DNA of 64,000 nt from Pseudoalteromonas shioyasakiensis (GCF_024518675.1 NZ_JANIGL010000004.1:216423-280422), one strand, 5' to 3'. Shown: positions 35,572-46,075, counted from the first letter of the stretch. Made by a program: numbers and translations. The notes: generated by a model not told the origin, from the letters alone.

Positions 35572-37989
35572 ATGCGAGTATTAAAATTTGGTGGGTCATC
35601 ACTTGCCGACTTTGCGTGTTTACAACAGGTAGCTCAGTTAGTTAAAGCGCAACTAAAAGATGAAATGTTATTGGTATTGTCAGCGCCAGGTGGTATGACT
35701 GACTCTCTTGTTGCGCTGGCGAGCAGCGCAGAACAAGGACTTGATTACAGCGACCAATGGCAAGCTTTAACACAACGTTGTGAAAGCTTAAAAAGTGCGG
35801 TAGAAGCCGAGGCCGGTCTGGTAGGAAACTGGCCTGACCTTAATGAATTAAGTAATAAGCTTGCAGGCGTTAAACTTATTAAGTGTTGCCCTGATGAAGT
35901 ACGTGCGTATGTTATTAGTTTTGGTGAGCGTGTTAGCGTGTCATTAATGCAGTGTTTGCTAAGTTCACACAATGCACGTTATTTAGAAGCCACAGCTTGC
36001 ATCGCTTCTACAGGTGGTCATATTGATGCTGAAGCTGATTTAGCTGCAAGTAAGGTTCGTTTTCAAGCTGCATTAAAAGAAAGCCCTGCAAGTATTTACA
36101 TCATGCCTGGTTTTACCGCAAGTAATGAACAAGGTGAGCTAACAACGCTTGGCCGTAATGGCTCTGATTATTCAGCAGCGATTGCTGCAGCGTGTTTAGA
36201 AGCCGATGTGTGCCAAATCTGGACTGATGTAGATGGCGTATATAATGCCGATCCTCGCTATATTAAAAAGGCGACTAAGGTCGATTTCTTATCTTATAAA
36301 GAAGCGATGGAGCTATCTTACTTTGGTGCTAAAGTGCTTCACCCGAAAACAATTTTACCGTGCGCTAAAGCGGGCGTGCCATGTGAAATTAAAAATACGC
36401 ACAACCCAGATGCACAAGGCTCATTGATTGGTAATGATTATTCGTCAGATGAACCTGTAAAAGCGCTGTCTAGCTTACAAGAACTTGCCATGTTAACGGT
36501 TTCGGGCCCAGGCATGAAAGGTAAAGTAGGTATGGCATCAAAGGTATTTAATGCCCTTGCTCATGATAACGTGTCTATTGTGCTCATCACGCAATCCTCG
36601 TGTGAATTTAGTATTAGCTTCTGTGTTCATGAATCAGATTTAGCCCTTGCACTTGAAGCCTTACAAACAGCCTTTGAACTAGAGTCGCAAGCGGGCTTAA
36701 TTGAGCCAGTACAAGTGCAGCGTAATTTAGCGATTGTCACACTCGTTGGTGACAATATGCGCGCCCATAAAGGCTTAGCGGCTAAGTTTTTTGCCTCTTT
36801 AGCACAAGCACAGGTAAACATTGTGGCGATTGCACAAGACTCGACAGAAAGTGCTATCTCAGCGGTTATCGATGGTGAATTGTGTAACGATGCTGTAAAA
36901 GTGTGCCATGAAAACTTCTTTACTCATATTCCATCAATTGATGTTTTCTTACTGGGTTGTGGCTTAGTCGGCCAAGAGCTAATTCAGCAGCTTGAGCGCC
37001 AACAAGCATGGCTTGAAAAACGTAATATTAAACTTAATTTGTATGGCGTAGCTAATTCTCGTCAGCTACACCTTGATAGTGAAGGGGTGCAATTTGCTGA
37101 TTGGCAGCAAAAGCTCGCAGCATCAGAGCAAGCGTTTGACTTAAAACTGGTTGAGCAATTTGTAAAGCAAAATCATTTAATCAACCCAGTGTTGGTAGAC
37201 TGTACATCGTCAGATGCTTTAGCTGCGCAGTATGTCGACTTTTTAAATGCCGGTTTCCATGTCGTGGCAGCCAATAAAAAAGCCACAACCAGCTCGTATA
37301 CGTATTACCAAGATCTGATTCGCGCGACGCAAAAAAATAACCGCAAATTTTTATATGAAACAAACGTAGGTGCGGGCCTTCCGGTTATAGATAACCTACA
37401 GTCGCTATTTGGCGCTGGTGATGAACTACTTGAGTTTAGCGGTATTTTATCAGGTTCACTGTCGTACATGTTTGGTGCGTTAGAAGATGGTTTATCACTA
37501 TCAGCAGCAACAGTTAAAGCAAAAGAAAATGGATTTACTGAGCCAGACCCTCGTGATGACTTATCAGGCACTGATGTTGCCCGTAAGCTATTAATTATCG
37601 CCCGCGAAGCAGGATTAAAATTAGAGCTCAGCGACATTGAAGTTGAGTCAGTACTACCTGAAGGATTTGCGCAAGGTGACAGTGTTGATGACTTTATGGC
37701 AAAACTGCCTAGTTTAGATGCCGCTTTTAACGACCGTATTCAAAGTGCAGCGAGTGAAGGCAAAGTGCTACGTTATGTTGGTACTATCAAACAAGGTCAC
37801 TGTAAAGTAGGTATTGAAGCTGTTGATTCTAGCCATGCACTGAGTGTTATTCGTGATGGTGAAAATGCATTAGCAATTTTGAGTGAGTACTACCAGCCAC
37901 GTCCATTTGTTATTCGTGGATATGGGGCGGGCTCTGCTGTAACAGCCGCCGGTGTATTCGCAGATATCTTAAAAACATTGTCTCGTTAG
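35572..37989 (+). CDS. thrA: Bifunctional aspartokinase I / homoserine dehydrogenase I
   Basis: The 805-residue protein (E. coli ThrA 820) has an aspartate kinase domain at 1-290 (RVLKFGGSSLA, TLGRNGSDYSAAI), two ACT regulatory domains at about 310-455 (LTVSGPGMKGKVGMASKVF; IVAIAQDSTESAISAVID), and a homoserine dehydrogenase domain from about 460 (VFLLGCGLVGQELIQQL for NADPH; AANKKATTSSY; YETNVGAGLPVI; GILSGSLSYMFG; EPDPRDDLSGTDVARKLLI). It makes aspartyl-phosphate and later homoserine, the first and third steps toward threonine, with feedback by threonine expected through the ACT domains. It is the first structural gene of thrABC, controlled by the attenuator. Confidence 0.98.
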   Translation: MRVLKFGGSSLADFACLQQVAQLVKAQLKDEMLLVLSAPGGMTDSLVALASSAEQGLDYSDQWQALTQRCESLKSAVEAEAGLVGNWPDLNELSNKLAGVKLIKCCPDEVRAYVISFGERVSVSLMQCLLSSHNARYLEATACIASTGGHIDAEADLAASKVRFQAALKESPASIYIMPGFTASNEQGELTTLGRNGSDYSAAIAAACLEADVCQIWTDVDGVYNADPRYIKKATKVDFLSYKEAMELSYFGAKVLHPKTILPCAKAGVPCEIKNTHNPDAQGSLIGNDYSSDEPVKALSSLQELAMLTVSGPGMKGKVGMASKVFNALAHDNVSIVLITQSSCEFSISFCVHESDLALALEALQTAFELESQAGLIEPVQVQRNLAIVTLVGDNMRAHKGLAAKFFASLAQAQVNIVAIAQDSTESAISAVIDGELCNDAVKVCHENFFTHIPSIDVFLLGCGLVGQELIQQLERQQAWLEKRNIKLNLYGVANSRQLHLDSEGVQFADWQQKLAASEQAFDLKLVEQFVKQNHLINPVLVDCTSSDALAAQYVDFLNAGFHVVAANKKATTSSYTYYQDLIRATQKNNRKFLYETNVGAGLPVIDNLQSLFGAGDELLEFSGILSGSLSYMFGALEDGLSLSAATVKAKENGFTEPDPRDDLSGTDVARKLLIIAREAGLKLELSDIEVESVLPEGFAQGDSVDDFMAKLPSLDAAFNDRIQSAASEGKVLRYVGTIKQGHCKVGIEAVDSSHALSVIRDGENALAILSEYYQPRPFVIRGYGAGSAVTAAGVFADILKTLSR

Positions 37990-37998
37990 GAGAGGGCT

Positions 37999-38925
37999 AT
38001 GATTGAAGTATACGCGCCAGCTTCTATAGGTAACTTTGCGGTAGGGTTCGATGCCTTAGGTGCAGCGCTTGCGCCGATTGATGGCACTTTATTAGGTGAT
38101 GTTGTCGCTGTTAGCTCAGCACCGGTTGATGAGTTTATCTGCTCTGGTGACTATGCCCATAAGCTCCCCAGTGACGCCAGTGAAAATTTAGCATATCAAT
38201 GTTTGGTGCATTTTCGTGAACATGTAGCACCCAATATGCCGACGGTTAAGCTTGAACTTAAAAAGAACTTACCAATAGGCTCAGGGCTAGGATCAAGTGC
38301 TTGCTCAGTGGTTGCCACATTTGCAGCGCTTGATAAGTTTGCCGATACAAAGCTTAGTCAAGTTCAGCTTATAGAATTAATGGCTGATTTTGAGGCCATT
38401 GTCAGTGGGGGCCGTCACTATGACAACATTACCCCATGCTACTTAGGTGGCTTGCAGCTAACGGGCGATTTAATCCCAGACAAATCACTGGCGTTACCAG
38501 TGGATGAGAGCTGGTATTACGTGGCGGCTTTTCCGGGTTTTTCACTCAATACAGCCAAGGCACGTTCGGTGTTACCTACGCAGTTAAGCATGCATGCGAG
38601 TGTAGAGTTTGCCCAGCGCTTATCGGCGTTTAGCACGCTACTGCTCACGAACCGTTTTGATGATGCTTTATCAATTATGAGTGATGAAATAGCAGAGCCA
38701 CACCGTGCACCGCTCATCTCTGGGTTTAGCGAAGCGAAAGCAGCGCTACCTGAACTAGGCGCTGAAATTGTGAGTATTTCAGGAGCAGGACCTACGTTAT
38801 TTACTGTGTGTAAAACGCTTGAAGCGGCAAAGCAGTGCGAGCAATGGCTACAAAGCAATTATATAAACGAACAAGGCTTTTGCCATATCTGTAAGTTGGA
38901 TAATGCCGGCACGCGTCAGTTATAA
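37999..38925 (+). CDS. thrB: Homoserine kinase
   Basis: The 308-residue GHMP kinase has the start typical of ThrB (IEVYAPASIGNFAVGFDALGAAL), the ATP loop LKKNLPIGSGLGSSACS, and the C-terminal motif SISGAGPTLF. It phosphorylates homoserine to O-phosphohomoserine. It begins 9 bp after thrA and is 18 bp before thrC. Confidence 0.97.
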   Translation: MIEVYAPASIGNFAVGFDALGAALAPIDGTLLGDVVAVSSAPVDEFICSGDYAHKLPSDASENLAYQCLVHFREHVAPNMPTVKLELKKNLPIGSGLGSSACSVVATFAALDKFADTKLSQVQLIELMADFEAIVSGGRHYDNITPCYLGGLQLTGDLIPDKSLALPVDESWYYVAAFPGFSLNTAKARSVLPTQLSMHASVEFAQRLSAFSTLLLTNRFDDALSIMSDEIAEPHRAPLISGFSEAKAALPELGAEIVSISGAGPTLFTVCKTLEAAKQCEQWLQSNYINEQGFCHICKLDNAGTRQL

Positions 38926-38943
38926 GAATTTAAGGAACTAAGA

Positions 38944-40227
38944 ATGCAATTACATAATTTAAAAGATGATTCTCAAAAAGTATCATTTGTTGAAGCGGTT
39001 AAAACAGGCCTTGGCCGTAATCAAGGGGTGTTTTTTCCTGAATCACTAGCACCAATGGCAGATATTGATGCCTTGCTTGATATGGATTTTGTTAGCCGTA
39101 GTTCGGCGATTTTATCGCACCTGATTGGCGATGAACTCCCAGCAGATACCGTTGCGCAAATGGTACAAAATGCATTTAACTTCCCGGTTAAATTAGTCCA
39201 AGTAGAAGAAAATGTATATTGTCTAGAGCTGTTTCATGGGCCAACCCTTGCGTTTAAAGACTTTGGTGGGCGTTTTATGGCGGAGTGTTTAGCGCAGTTC
39301 AGCCAAGGTGAAAAAACCACTATTTTAACGGCAACATCAGGTGATACTGGTGCTGCTGTGGCACATGCTTTCTATAATAAGCCAAATATCGACGTAGTCA
39401 TTTTATACCCTAAAGGCAAAATATCACTGGCTCAACAAAAGCTATTCACTACCCTTGGCAATAACATTCATTGCTATGCAGTAGAGGGCAGCTTTGATGA
39501 TTGCCAAAGCATGGTAAAAAATGCCTTTTTAGATGATGAAGTAAAAACCCGCCTAGGCTTGAACTCAGCTAACTCAATCAATATTAGCCGTTTAGTTGCA
39601 CAAGTATGTTATTACTTTGAAGCCATCGCACAGCTACCAAAAGAAAAACGTGCTACTGCACATGTTTCTGTACCAAGTGGTAATTTTGGTAATGTGTGCG
39701 CCGCGATGATCGGTGCCGTAATTGGCTTGCCAGTTGCTAAGCTCAGTGCCACAACCAATCAAAATGATACTGTACCGCGTTTTATTGCCGATAAAAACTG
39801 GGCTCCTAATGCTACAATCGAGTCACTGTCAAACGCAATGGATGTGAGTAAGCCTAATAATTGGCCTCGCGTGCAAACCATGCTAGATAATAACTGGTTT
39901 AGTTATGATAATTTTTACTCAACCAGTGTGGATGAAAACGACACCCAAGCTGTTATGAAAAAAATCCAACAAACAGGGTACGTTGCTGAACCACACACGG
40001 CTATTGCCTACCAAGGCCTAAAAGCTGATTTAGCCCCAGGCAGCGCAGGTATATTCTTAGCAACTGCACACCCAGCTAAATTTAAAGAAAGTGTTGAAGA
40101 GATTTTAGCTATTGAACTTGATATGCCAAAACCGCTTGCAGACGCACTTGCAAAGCCTTGTTTAGCACAAGATATTGATAACGACTATGACGCACTTAGA
40201 GAGATCATCTTAGCAAAGCTGGGTTAA
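38944..40227 (+). CDS. thrC: Threonine synthase
   Basis: The 427-residue PLP enzyme matches E. coli ThrC in size (428). Motifs: N-terminal LGRNQGVFFPESL, the PLP Lys in LAFKDFGGRFM, the phosphate loop ATSGDTGAAVAHAF, and HVSVPSGNFGNVCA. It converts O-phosphohomoserine to threonine. It is the last gene of the operon, followed by a terminator. Confidence 0.97.
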   Translation: MQLHNLKDDSQKVSFVEAVKTGLGRNQGVFFPESLAPMADIDALLDMDFVSRSSAILSHLIGDELPADTVAQMVQNAFNFPVKLVQVEENVYCLELFHGPTLAFKDFGGRFMAECLAQFSQGEKTTILTATSGDTGAAVAHAFYNKPNIDVVILYPKGKISLAQQKLFTTLGNNIHCYAVEGSFDDCQSMVKNAFLDDEVKTRLGLNSANSINISRLVAQVCYYFEAIAQLPKEKRATAHVSVPSGNFGNVCAAMIGAVIGLPVAKLSATTNQNDTVPRFIADKNWAPNATIESLSNAMDVSKPNNWPRVQTMLDNNWFSYDNFYSTSVDENDTQAVMKKIQQTGYVAEPHTAIAYQGLKADLAPGSAGIFLATAHPAKFKESVEEILAIELDMPKPLADALAKPCLAQDIDNDYDALREIILAKLG

Positions 40228-40250
40228 TTAAGCTTTTTTAAGCTAAAGAG

Positions 40251-40285
40251 AAAGCGGCATCGACTGCAAAGTGATGCCGTTTTTG
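40251..40285 (+). terminator. Terminator of the thr operon
   Basis: Stem AAAGCGGCATC (40251-40261) / GATGCCGTTTT (40273-40283) with one G-U pair and a T run. The following 445 bp up to glyA hold only AT-rich leader sequence, with one small inverted repeat (40530-40548) and a TATAAT at 40681-40686; no gene seen. Confidence 0.8.
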
Positions 40286-40680
40286 TTTATTTGTAGAATA
40301 GAGTTGGGACATCTGTTGATACACACGGTAGTAAAATCGTCAGATATTCGCACTATAACAAACATAAAAACTGCCAATAGGGGTAACAATAAGTATTGCA
40401 ATCCAAATAAAAAGTTTAAATAGAGGGTGGAATCTTATATAGGTTTAGCGCGCATAATAATTTTACTATTACTCTGACTTTAACTGCATTTTTGTTTGCA
40501 CCAGAAAGGTTCTAAGGCAATTAATTAACACATTTAAATTATAAATGTCTGCTAGTTTTGTTTATTAGTAATTTTTATGTTTCTATAAAAAAATATCATT
40601 ACAAAAACACTGTGAATTAATTTCAATCCCTGTTTAAATATGTTCAACATAAGAGCATAGGCAAATTGACGTTTTCAGCG

Positions 40681-40686
40681 TATAAT
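40681..40686 (+). promoter_or_regulatory. Probable -10 element of glyA
   Basis: Perfect TATAAT 45 bp before the glyA start. The TTGACG at 40666 is too close (9 bp) to be its -35, so an activator or a weak -35 may be involved. Confidence 0.5.
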
Positions 40687-40730
40687 TCAGCCTTCAAAAA
40701 AATACCATACACGTTGCCCTAGGAGCCCCC

Positions 40731-41987
40731 ATGTTAGAACGTAGCATGAATATTTCGGATTTTGATCCAGAGTTATTTGCAGCAATCAATAAAGAAACTG
40801 CACGTCAAGAAGAGCACATTGAGTTAATTGCATCTGAAAACTATTGTAGCCCACGCGTATTAGAAGCGCAGGGTTCACAGCTTACAAATAAATATGCAGA
40901 AGGCTACCCGGGCAAGCGTTACTACGGTGGTTGTGAACATGTTGATGTGGTTGAGCAACTAGCTATTGACCGTGCAAATGAATTGTTTGGTTCTGATTAC
41001 GCAAACGTACAGCCTCATGCTGGTTCGCAAGCAAACGCAGCTGTGTTTTTAGCGCTTTTAGAAGCAGGTGATACAGTACTAGGCATGAGCTTAGCGCATG
41101 GCGGTCACTTAACACATGGTTCACATGTAAGCTTCTCAGGTAAACTTTACAATGCCATCCAATACGGTCTTGATGAAGCGACGGGTGAAATTGATTATGC
41201 ACAAGTTGAAGCGCTAGCGCTTGAGCATAAACCAAAAATGATCATCGGTGGTTTCTCTGCATATTCAGGTATTGTTGATTGGGCTAAATTCCGTGAGATC
41301 GCGGATAAAGTCGGTGCATATTTATTTGTAGATATGGCTCACGTTGCAGGTTTAATTGCGGCGGGTGTTTACCCAAGCCCAGTTCCTCATGCCCACGTTG
41401 TCACTACAACGACGCATAAAACGTTAGCAGGCCCACGTGGTGGTTTGATCATTTCTGCATGTGGCGATGAAGCTATCTATAAAAAGCTTAACAGTGCAGT
41501 ATTCCCAGGTGGACAAGGTGGTCCTTTATGTCACATCATTGCAGCAAAAGCAGTGGCATTTAAAGAAGCACTTCAACCTGAATTTAAAGAATACCAAACC
41601 CAAGTTGTTAAAAATGCTCAAGCAATGGTTGCAGTAATGCAAGAACGTGGCTACAAAATCGTTTCAGACAAAACTGAAAACCACTTGTTCTTACTTGATT
41701 TAATCGACAAAGACATCACAGGTAAAGATGCAGACGCAGCCCTTGGTAATGCTAACATCACTGTAAACAAGAACTCGGTACCAAACGACCCTCGTTCACC
41801 GTTTGTTACATCAGGTCTTCGTATTGGTTCACCTGCAATCACTCGTCGTGGTTTTAAAGAAGCTGAATCAAAAGAGCTTGCAGGTTGGATTTGTGATGTA
41901 CTAGACAACATTAATGATGAGTCTGTACAAGCACAAGTTAAAGAGCAAGTTAAAGCAATCTGTAAAAAGTTACCAGTTTACGCTTAA
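40731..41987 (+). CDS. glyA: Serine hydroxymethyltransferase
   Basis: The 418-residue enzyme has AGGAG 5 nt before the ATG and the family-standard start [31 protein letters not shown]. Other motifs: [20 protein letters not shown], and the PLP Lys in [15 protein letters not shown]. It interconverts serine and glycine and charges tetrahydrofolate with one-carbon units in the cytoplasm. It stands alone between the thr operon and a terminator at 42029. Confidence 0.98.
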   Translation: MLERSMNISDFDPELFAAINKETARQEEHIELIASENYCSPRVLEAQGSQLTNKYAEGYPGKRYYGGCEHVDVVEQLAIDRANELFGSDYANVQPHAGSQANAAVFLALLEAGDTVLGMSLAHGGHLTHGSHVSFSGKLYNAIQYGLDEATGEIDYAQVEALALEHKPKMIIGGFSAYSGIVDWAKFREIADKVGAYLFVDMAHVAGLIAAGVYPSPVPHAHVVTTTTHKTLAGPRGGLIISACGDEAIYKKLNSAVFPGGQGGPLCHIIAAKAVAFKEALQPEFKEYQTQVVKNAQAMVAVMQERGYKIVSDKTENHLFLLDLIDKDITGKDADAALGNANITVNKNSVPNDPRSPFVTSGLRIGSPAITRRGFKEAESKELAGWICDVLDNINDESVQAQVKEQVKAICKKLPVYA

Positions 41988-42028
41988 TTGGTAATTTAGA
42001 TCACAATAGCGATGTTTTTTGCTATTAT

Positions 42029-42054
42029 AAAGGCCGCCCTAACGCGGCCTTTTT
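42029..42054 (+). terminator. Terminator between glyA and nrdR
   Basis: Stem AAAGGCCGC (42029-42037) / GCGGCCTTT (42044-42052), loop 6 nt, T run. It is only 27 bp before the nrdR start, so any nrdR promoter overlaps it or lies upstream. Confidence 0.9.
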
Positions 42055-42080
42055 AGTTTTTGATTCGGAAACAGACACCT

Positions 42081-42530
42081 ATGCATTGTCCATTTTGCAC
42101 CGCAAAAGATACCAAAGTGATAGATTCACGTTTAGTTGGCGGTGGTCACCAAGTTCGCCGTCGCCGTGAATGCAACGAATGCCATGAGCGCTTTACCACT
42201 TTTGAGGGGGCTGAATTGGTGATGCCAAGAGTAATAAAGCAAGATGGCAGCCGCGAACCATTTAACGAAGACAAGCTGCTTAACGGTTTACATCGCGCGC
42301 TAGAAAAGCGCCCTGTTAGTACTGAGCAAGTAGATGAGGTTGTTAATATTATTAAATCTCAATTGCGTGCAACCGGAGAGCGTGAAATTTCGAGTCACTT
42401 AATTGGTGAATGCATTATGGAGTCATTAAAAAAACTCGATAAAGTTGCTTATGTCCGTTTTGCTTCAGTATATCGCTCGTTCGAAGATATTCGCGAGTTT
42501 GGTGAAGAAATAGCGCGTTTAGGCGATTAG
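42081..42530 (+). CDS. nrdR: Transcriptional repressor NrdR
   Basis: The ATG at 42081 gives the invariant start [17 protein letters not shown] with the zinc ribbon (CPFC and CNEC), followed by the ATP-cone domain ([31 protein letters not shown]). Its 149 residues equal the E. coli length. NrdR represses ribonucleotide reductase genes in response to (d)ATP. It heads the cluster with ribD, whose ATG follows after one base. Confidence 0.97.
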   Translation: MHCPFCTAKDTKVIDSRLVGGGHQVRRRRECNECHERFTTFEGAELVMPRVIKQDGSREPFNEDKLLNGLHRALEKRPVSTEQVDEVVNIIKSQLRATGEREISSHLIGECIMESLKKLDKVAYVRFASVYRSFEDIREFGEEIARLGD

Positions 42531-42531
42531 T

Positions 42532-43656
42532 ATGCAATTCACAGAGCAAGACCACTTTTATATGAGCCGTGCTATTGAACTGGCAAAGCGTGGCCGTTTT
42601 ACGACAACCCCCAATCCTAACGTTGGCTGTGTATTAGTTAAAGATGGCGAGATTGTTGGTGAAGGTTTTCATCAATTAGCAGGGCAAGGCCATGCTGAAG
42701 TCAATGCTTTAGCAATGGCAGGGGAGCAGGCAAAAGGGGCTATCGCCTACGTTACGCTTGAACCATGTAGCCATTTTGGTCGAACGCCGCCGTGTGCCGA
42801 AGGTTTAAAAAACGCTGGAGTGCGTAAAGTGATCGCCGCAATGGTCGATCCTAATCCGCAAGTAGCAGGGAAGGGATTAGCCATTTTAGCTGATGCAGGC
42901 ATTGAGGTCGCATCGGGTTTACTTGAACCACAAGCCCGGTTATTAAATCGTGGCTTTCTAAAGCGTATGGAGCGGGAACTGCCATTTGTAACGTGCAAAA
43001 TGGCGGCGAGCCTTGATGGTAAAACAGCATTGCAAAATGGCCAAAGTAAATGGATAACCTCTACTAAAGCGCGCCAAGATGTGCAGTTATTCCGTGCACA
43101 AAGTTGCGCAATTTTAACTGGCGCTGACACCGTACTAGTTGATGATGCAAAATTAAACGTACGTCAAAATGAATTACCGCAAAAACTACCAACAACGCTT
43201 CCACTGCGTCAACCTATTCGCGTTATTGTTGATTCACAAAACAGGTTAACCCCTGACTTAGCGCTTTTTAGCATTGAAGGTGAAATAATAATCCTTACCA
43301 CAAAGCTTGATAAATCTAAACAATGGCCGCATTACGTTAAGCACATTGTAGTGCCTGAAAAAGAACAAAAAGTAGATTTATTAGCAGCACTAAAACTATT
43401 AGCACAACAACAAATAAACTCTATTTGGTTAGAAGCAGGTGCAACCCTTGCCGGTGCCATGACTGAACAAAATTTAATTGATGAGTTTGTAATCTATCTT
43501 GCGCCTAAATTGCTAGGAAATGACGCGAAAAGTTTACTAAATTTTGCAACTCTGACTAGTATGCAAGATACTGTTAACCTCGCTATCAAAGAATGTGCAT
43601 GTGTGGGCGAAGATATCCGTATTATCGCCGACATTGCGACAACGAAATCGTCTTAA
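42532..43656 (+). CDS. ribD: Bifunctional pyrimidine deaminase/reductase RibD
   Basis: The 374-residue protein joins a deaminase domain at 1-145 (zinc site GHAEVNAL and LEPCSHFGRTPPCAEGL) to a reductase domain (FVTCKMAASLDGKTA, then the NADPH region). It carries out the second and third steps of riboflavin synthesis. It starts right after nrdR and is followed 22 bp later by ribE. Confidence 0.97.
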   Translation: MQFTEQDHFYMSRAIELAKRGRFTTTPNPNVGCVLVKDGEIVGEGFHQLAGQGHAEVNALAMAGEQAKGAIAYVTLEPCSHFGRTPPCAEGLKNAGVRKVIAAMVDPNPQVAGKGLAILADAGIEVASGLLEPQARLLNRGFLKRMERELPFVTCKMAASLDGKTALQNGQSKWITSTKARQDVQLFRAQSCAILTGADTVLVDDAKLNVRQNELPQKLPTTLPLRQPIRVIVDSQNRLTPDLALFSIEGEIIILTTKLDKSKQWPHYVKHIVVPEKEQKVDLLAALKLLAQQQINSIWLEAGATLAGAMTEQNLIDEFVIYLAPKLLGNDAKSLLNFATLTSMQDTVNLAIKECACVGEDIRIIADIATTKSS

Positions 43657-43678
43657 CTTATTATTGAGAGTAACCATT

Positions 43679-44332
43679 ATGTTTACTGGTATTATTGAAG
43701 CAACTGGGGTCATTAGCAATTTGCGAAAAACCCAAGGCGATTTAGCTATTCGAATTCAAAGCAATGACTTAGATATGTCGGATGTTAAACTCGGCGATAG
43801 CATTGCCACCAATGGCGTGTGTTTAACCGTAGTTGAAAAACATCAGGATGGCTTTTGTGCTGATTTATCTAATGAAACAATCAGCCTAACGGGATTTGCG
43901 CATTATCAACAGGGACAAAAAGTAAACCTTGAAAAAGCCATGCAGCCTGTATCTCGCTTAGGCGGCCATTTAGTTTCAGGGCATGTTGACGGTATTGCTA
44001 CAATTACCGGCATCACAGCGAATGCACGTGCAACAGAGTATTGGCTTACAACAGATGCTGAGCTAATGAAGTATATACCTTATAAGGGCTCGGTGTGTGT
44101 TGACGGTATTAGCTTAACGGTTAACGCTGTTGAGGGGAATAAATTTAAGCTTACTATCGTTCCCCATACAGCAGAACAAACAACGATTGCTGATTTTAAA
44201 GTAGGCACACAAGTAAACTTAGAAGTTGATCAAATAGCCCGTTATTTAGAGCGTTTGATCAAAGGTGCAGAACAGCCTGCAGGTTCAGATATTTCAATGA
44301 GCTTATTAGCTCAAGCCGGTTTTATGAAGTAA
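43679..44332 (+). CDS. ribE: Riboflavin synthase alpha subunit
   Basis: The ATG at 43679 gives the canonical MFTGIIEATGVI; longer in-frame starts overlap ribD and do not fit the family. The 217-residue protein has two tandem lumazine-binding repeats, each opening near GDSIATNGVCLTV and KGSVCVDGISLTV. It dismutates two lumazines to riboflavin. In E. coli nomenclature the same gene is called ribC or ribE. Confidence 0.96.
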   Translation: MFTGIIEATGVISNLRKTQGDLAIRIQSNDLDMSDVKLGDSIATNGVCLTVVEKHQDGFCADLSNETISLTGFAHYQQGQKVNLEKAMQPVSRLGGHLVSGHVDGIATITGITANARATEYWLTTDAELMKYIPYKGSVCVDGISLTVNAVEGNKFKLTIVPHTAEQTTIADFKVGTQVNLEVDQIARYLERLIKGAEQPAGSDISMSLLAQAGFMK

Positions 44333-44335
44333 TAA

Positions 44336-44366
44336 CCAAACCAACTCAAGATACGAATTGGTTTGG
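44336..44366 (+). repeat. Hairpin between ribE and ribB
   Basis: Arms CCAAACCAA (44336-44344) / TTGGTTTGG (44358-44366), loop 13 nt, no T run. It starts 4 bp after the ribE stop and may serve mRNA stability or translation control within the operon. Confidence 0.6.
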
Positions 44367-44401
44367 CTAAATAGACTCCACAACTTAATTATGAGTAGAT
44401 T

Positions 44402-45514
44402 ATGAATTTACACAGCGCACAAGAAATTATTGATGACATTAAAGCCGGTAAAATGGTTATTTTAATGGATGACGAAGACAGAGAAAATGAAGGCGATTTA
44501 ATTATTGCTGCTGAGTATATTAGTGCTGAAGCCATTAACTTTATGGCGACCCATGGCCGCGGCCTTATCTGTCTAACGATGACACAAGAGCGCTGTGAGC
44601 AGCTTGATTTACCATTAATGGTTAAAAATAATGGTGCTGCATTTTCTACTAATTTCACTATGTCGATTGAAGCATCTAAAGGCGTGACGACAGGTATCTC
44701 TGCCGCTGATCGGGCGCGTACAGTACAAGCTGCCATTGCAAAAGGCGCAGTACCAACAGATATTGTACAACCTGGGCATATTTTCCCTATTATGGCTCAA
44801 CCAGGTGGTGTACTAACGCGTGCAGGTCATACAGAAGCAGGTTGTGATTTAGCGCGCCTAGCGGGCCTTGAACCGTCGTCGGTAATCGTTGAAATACTCA
44901 ATGCAGATGGCACTATGGCGCGTCGTCCAGATTTAGAGATATTCGCGAAAGAACATAACATTAAAATTGGTACTATCGCTGATTTAATTGAATACCGTAA
45001 CATCAACGAAACCACAATTGAGCAAGTTGCTAAATGTAAGCTACCGACTCAACATGGTGAGTTTGATCTAGTAACGTATAAAGACACCATTGATGGTCAA
45101 CTCCATTACGCTTTATTAAATGGTGAAATTAAAGCTGATGAGCCAACGCTAGTACGTGTTCACTTACAAAGTACCTTTAATGATATTTTGTTATCAGATC
45201 GCAGTGCCGACCGAAGCTGGGGTTTATCAGAAGCCATGGCTTATATTGCAAAGCACCAAGGTGCATTGGTAATTCTTGGTAAACAAGAGTGCACAGAAGA
45301 ATTAGAAGCGACAGTAAAAGCATTTGCCGCAGAAGATGTGGGCGAGAGTGTTAGCCATCGTAAATTCCAAGGTACATCGCGGACTGTTGGCGTGGGATCA
45401 CAAATATTGGCTGACTTGGGTATTAAACAAATGCGTTTAATGAGCAGACCGAAAAAGTACCATGCGCTTTCTGGTTTCCATCTTGAAGTTGTTGACTATG
45501 TAGAGCCGCAATAA
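44402..45514 (+). CDS. ribB: DHBP synthase with degenerate GTP cyclohydrolase II-like domain (RibBX type)
   Basis: Residues 1-200 are a complete 3,4-dihydroxy-2-butanone-4-phosphate synthase ([46 protein letters not shown]). Residues 205-370 have the fold of GTP cyclohydrolase II, but the zinc-cysteine segment is replaced: after VRVH (251-254) no Cys occurs where RibA has the ExCLTGD...RCDCG triad, and it reads [19 protein letters not shown]. The C-terminal part ([25 protein letters not shown]) is retained. The protein should make DHBP but not open GTP, so a separate ribA is expected elsewhere. This matches the RibBX hybrids reported for some gammaproteobacteria. It is often annotated as ribBA. 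Confidence 0.93.
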   Translation: MNLHSAQEIIDDIKAGKMVILMDDEDRENEGDLIIAAEYISAEAINFMATHGRGLICLTMTQERCEQLDLPLMVKNNGAAFSTNFTMSIEASKGVTTGISAADRARTVQAAIAKGAVPTDIVQPGHIFPIMAQPGGVLTRAGHTEAGCDLARLAGLEPSSVIVEILNADGTMARRPDLEIFAKEHNIKIGTIADLIEYRNINETTIEQVAKCKLPTQHGEFDLVTYKDTIDGQLHYALLNGEIKADEPTLVRVHLQSTFNDILLSDRSADRSWGLSEAMAYIAKHQGALVILGKQECTEELEATVKAFAAEDVGESVSHRKFQGTSRTVGVGSQILADLGIKQMRLMSRPKKYHALSGFHLEVVDYVEPQ

Positions 45515-45595
45515 GCTAGGCTATTTTTTTATTTTTATGCTATGATGCGCTGCAATTTTTGCGCAATCGCTTGAACTTATTTTTAGGGTTATCGA

Positions 45596-46060
45596 ATGAA
45601 AATTATCGAAGGTAATAAATACGCACCGGGCAAGAAATTTGCCATTGTCATTTCACGCTTCAATGACTTTATTGGTAGCAGCCTATTAGCAGGCGCTGTT
45701 GATGAATTAAAGCGTACTGGTGGTGTATCTGAAGATGATATCACTGTAGTTTATGTACCGGGTGCGGTTGAGTTACCTTTAGCAGCGAAACGCGTTGCAG
45801 CAAAAAAAGAGTATGATGCAATCATCGCTTTAGGCGTTGTGATCAGAGGTGGTACACCACACTTTGACCTCGTTGCTGGCGAATCAAACAAAGGCTTAGC
45901 GCAAGTGTCGCTTGAGTATGATATCCCGGTTGCATTTGGCGTATTAACCACAGAAAGCATTGAGCAAGCGATTGAACGCGCTGGCACCAAGATGGGCAAC
46001 AAAGGTGGCGAAGCTGCTTTAGGTGCGCTTGAAATGGTTAATGTGTTAGATAAAATTTAA
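45596..46060 (+). CDS. ribH: 6,7-dimethyl-8-ribityllumazine synthase
   Basis: The 154-residue protein has the family pattern: [53 protein letters not shown] and [31 protein letters not shown]. It forms a large icosahedral or pentameric shell and makes the lumazine used by ribE. The nusB start follows 15 bp later. Confidence 0.97.
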   Translation: MKIIEGNKYAPGKKFAIVISRFNDFIGSSLLAGAVDELKRTGGVSEDDITVVYVPGAVELPLAAKRVAAKKEYDAIIALGVVIRGGTPHFDLVAGESNKGLAQVSLEYDIPVAFGVLTTESIEQAIERAGTKMGNKGGEAALGALEMVNVLDKI

Positions 46061-46075
46061 GTTTAAGGAATTTTT

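Noticed and set aside
40286..40730. Glycine riboswitch or PurR site upstream of glyA
   Set aside because: The 445-bp AT-rich region has no recognisable tandem aptamer. The GCAAATTGACGTTTTC stretch near 40661 only partly resembles a PurR box and its halves are misplaced.
44333..44401. FMN riboswitch before ribB
   Set aside because: The gap is too short and holds none of the conserved RFN-element segments; only a simple hairpin is seen.
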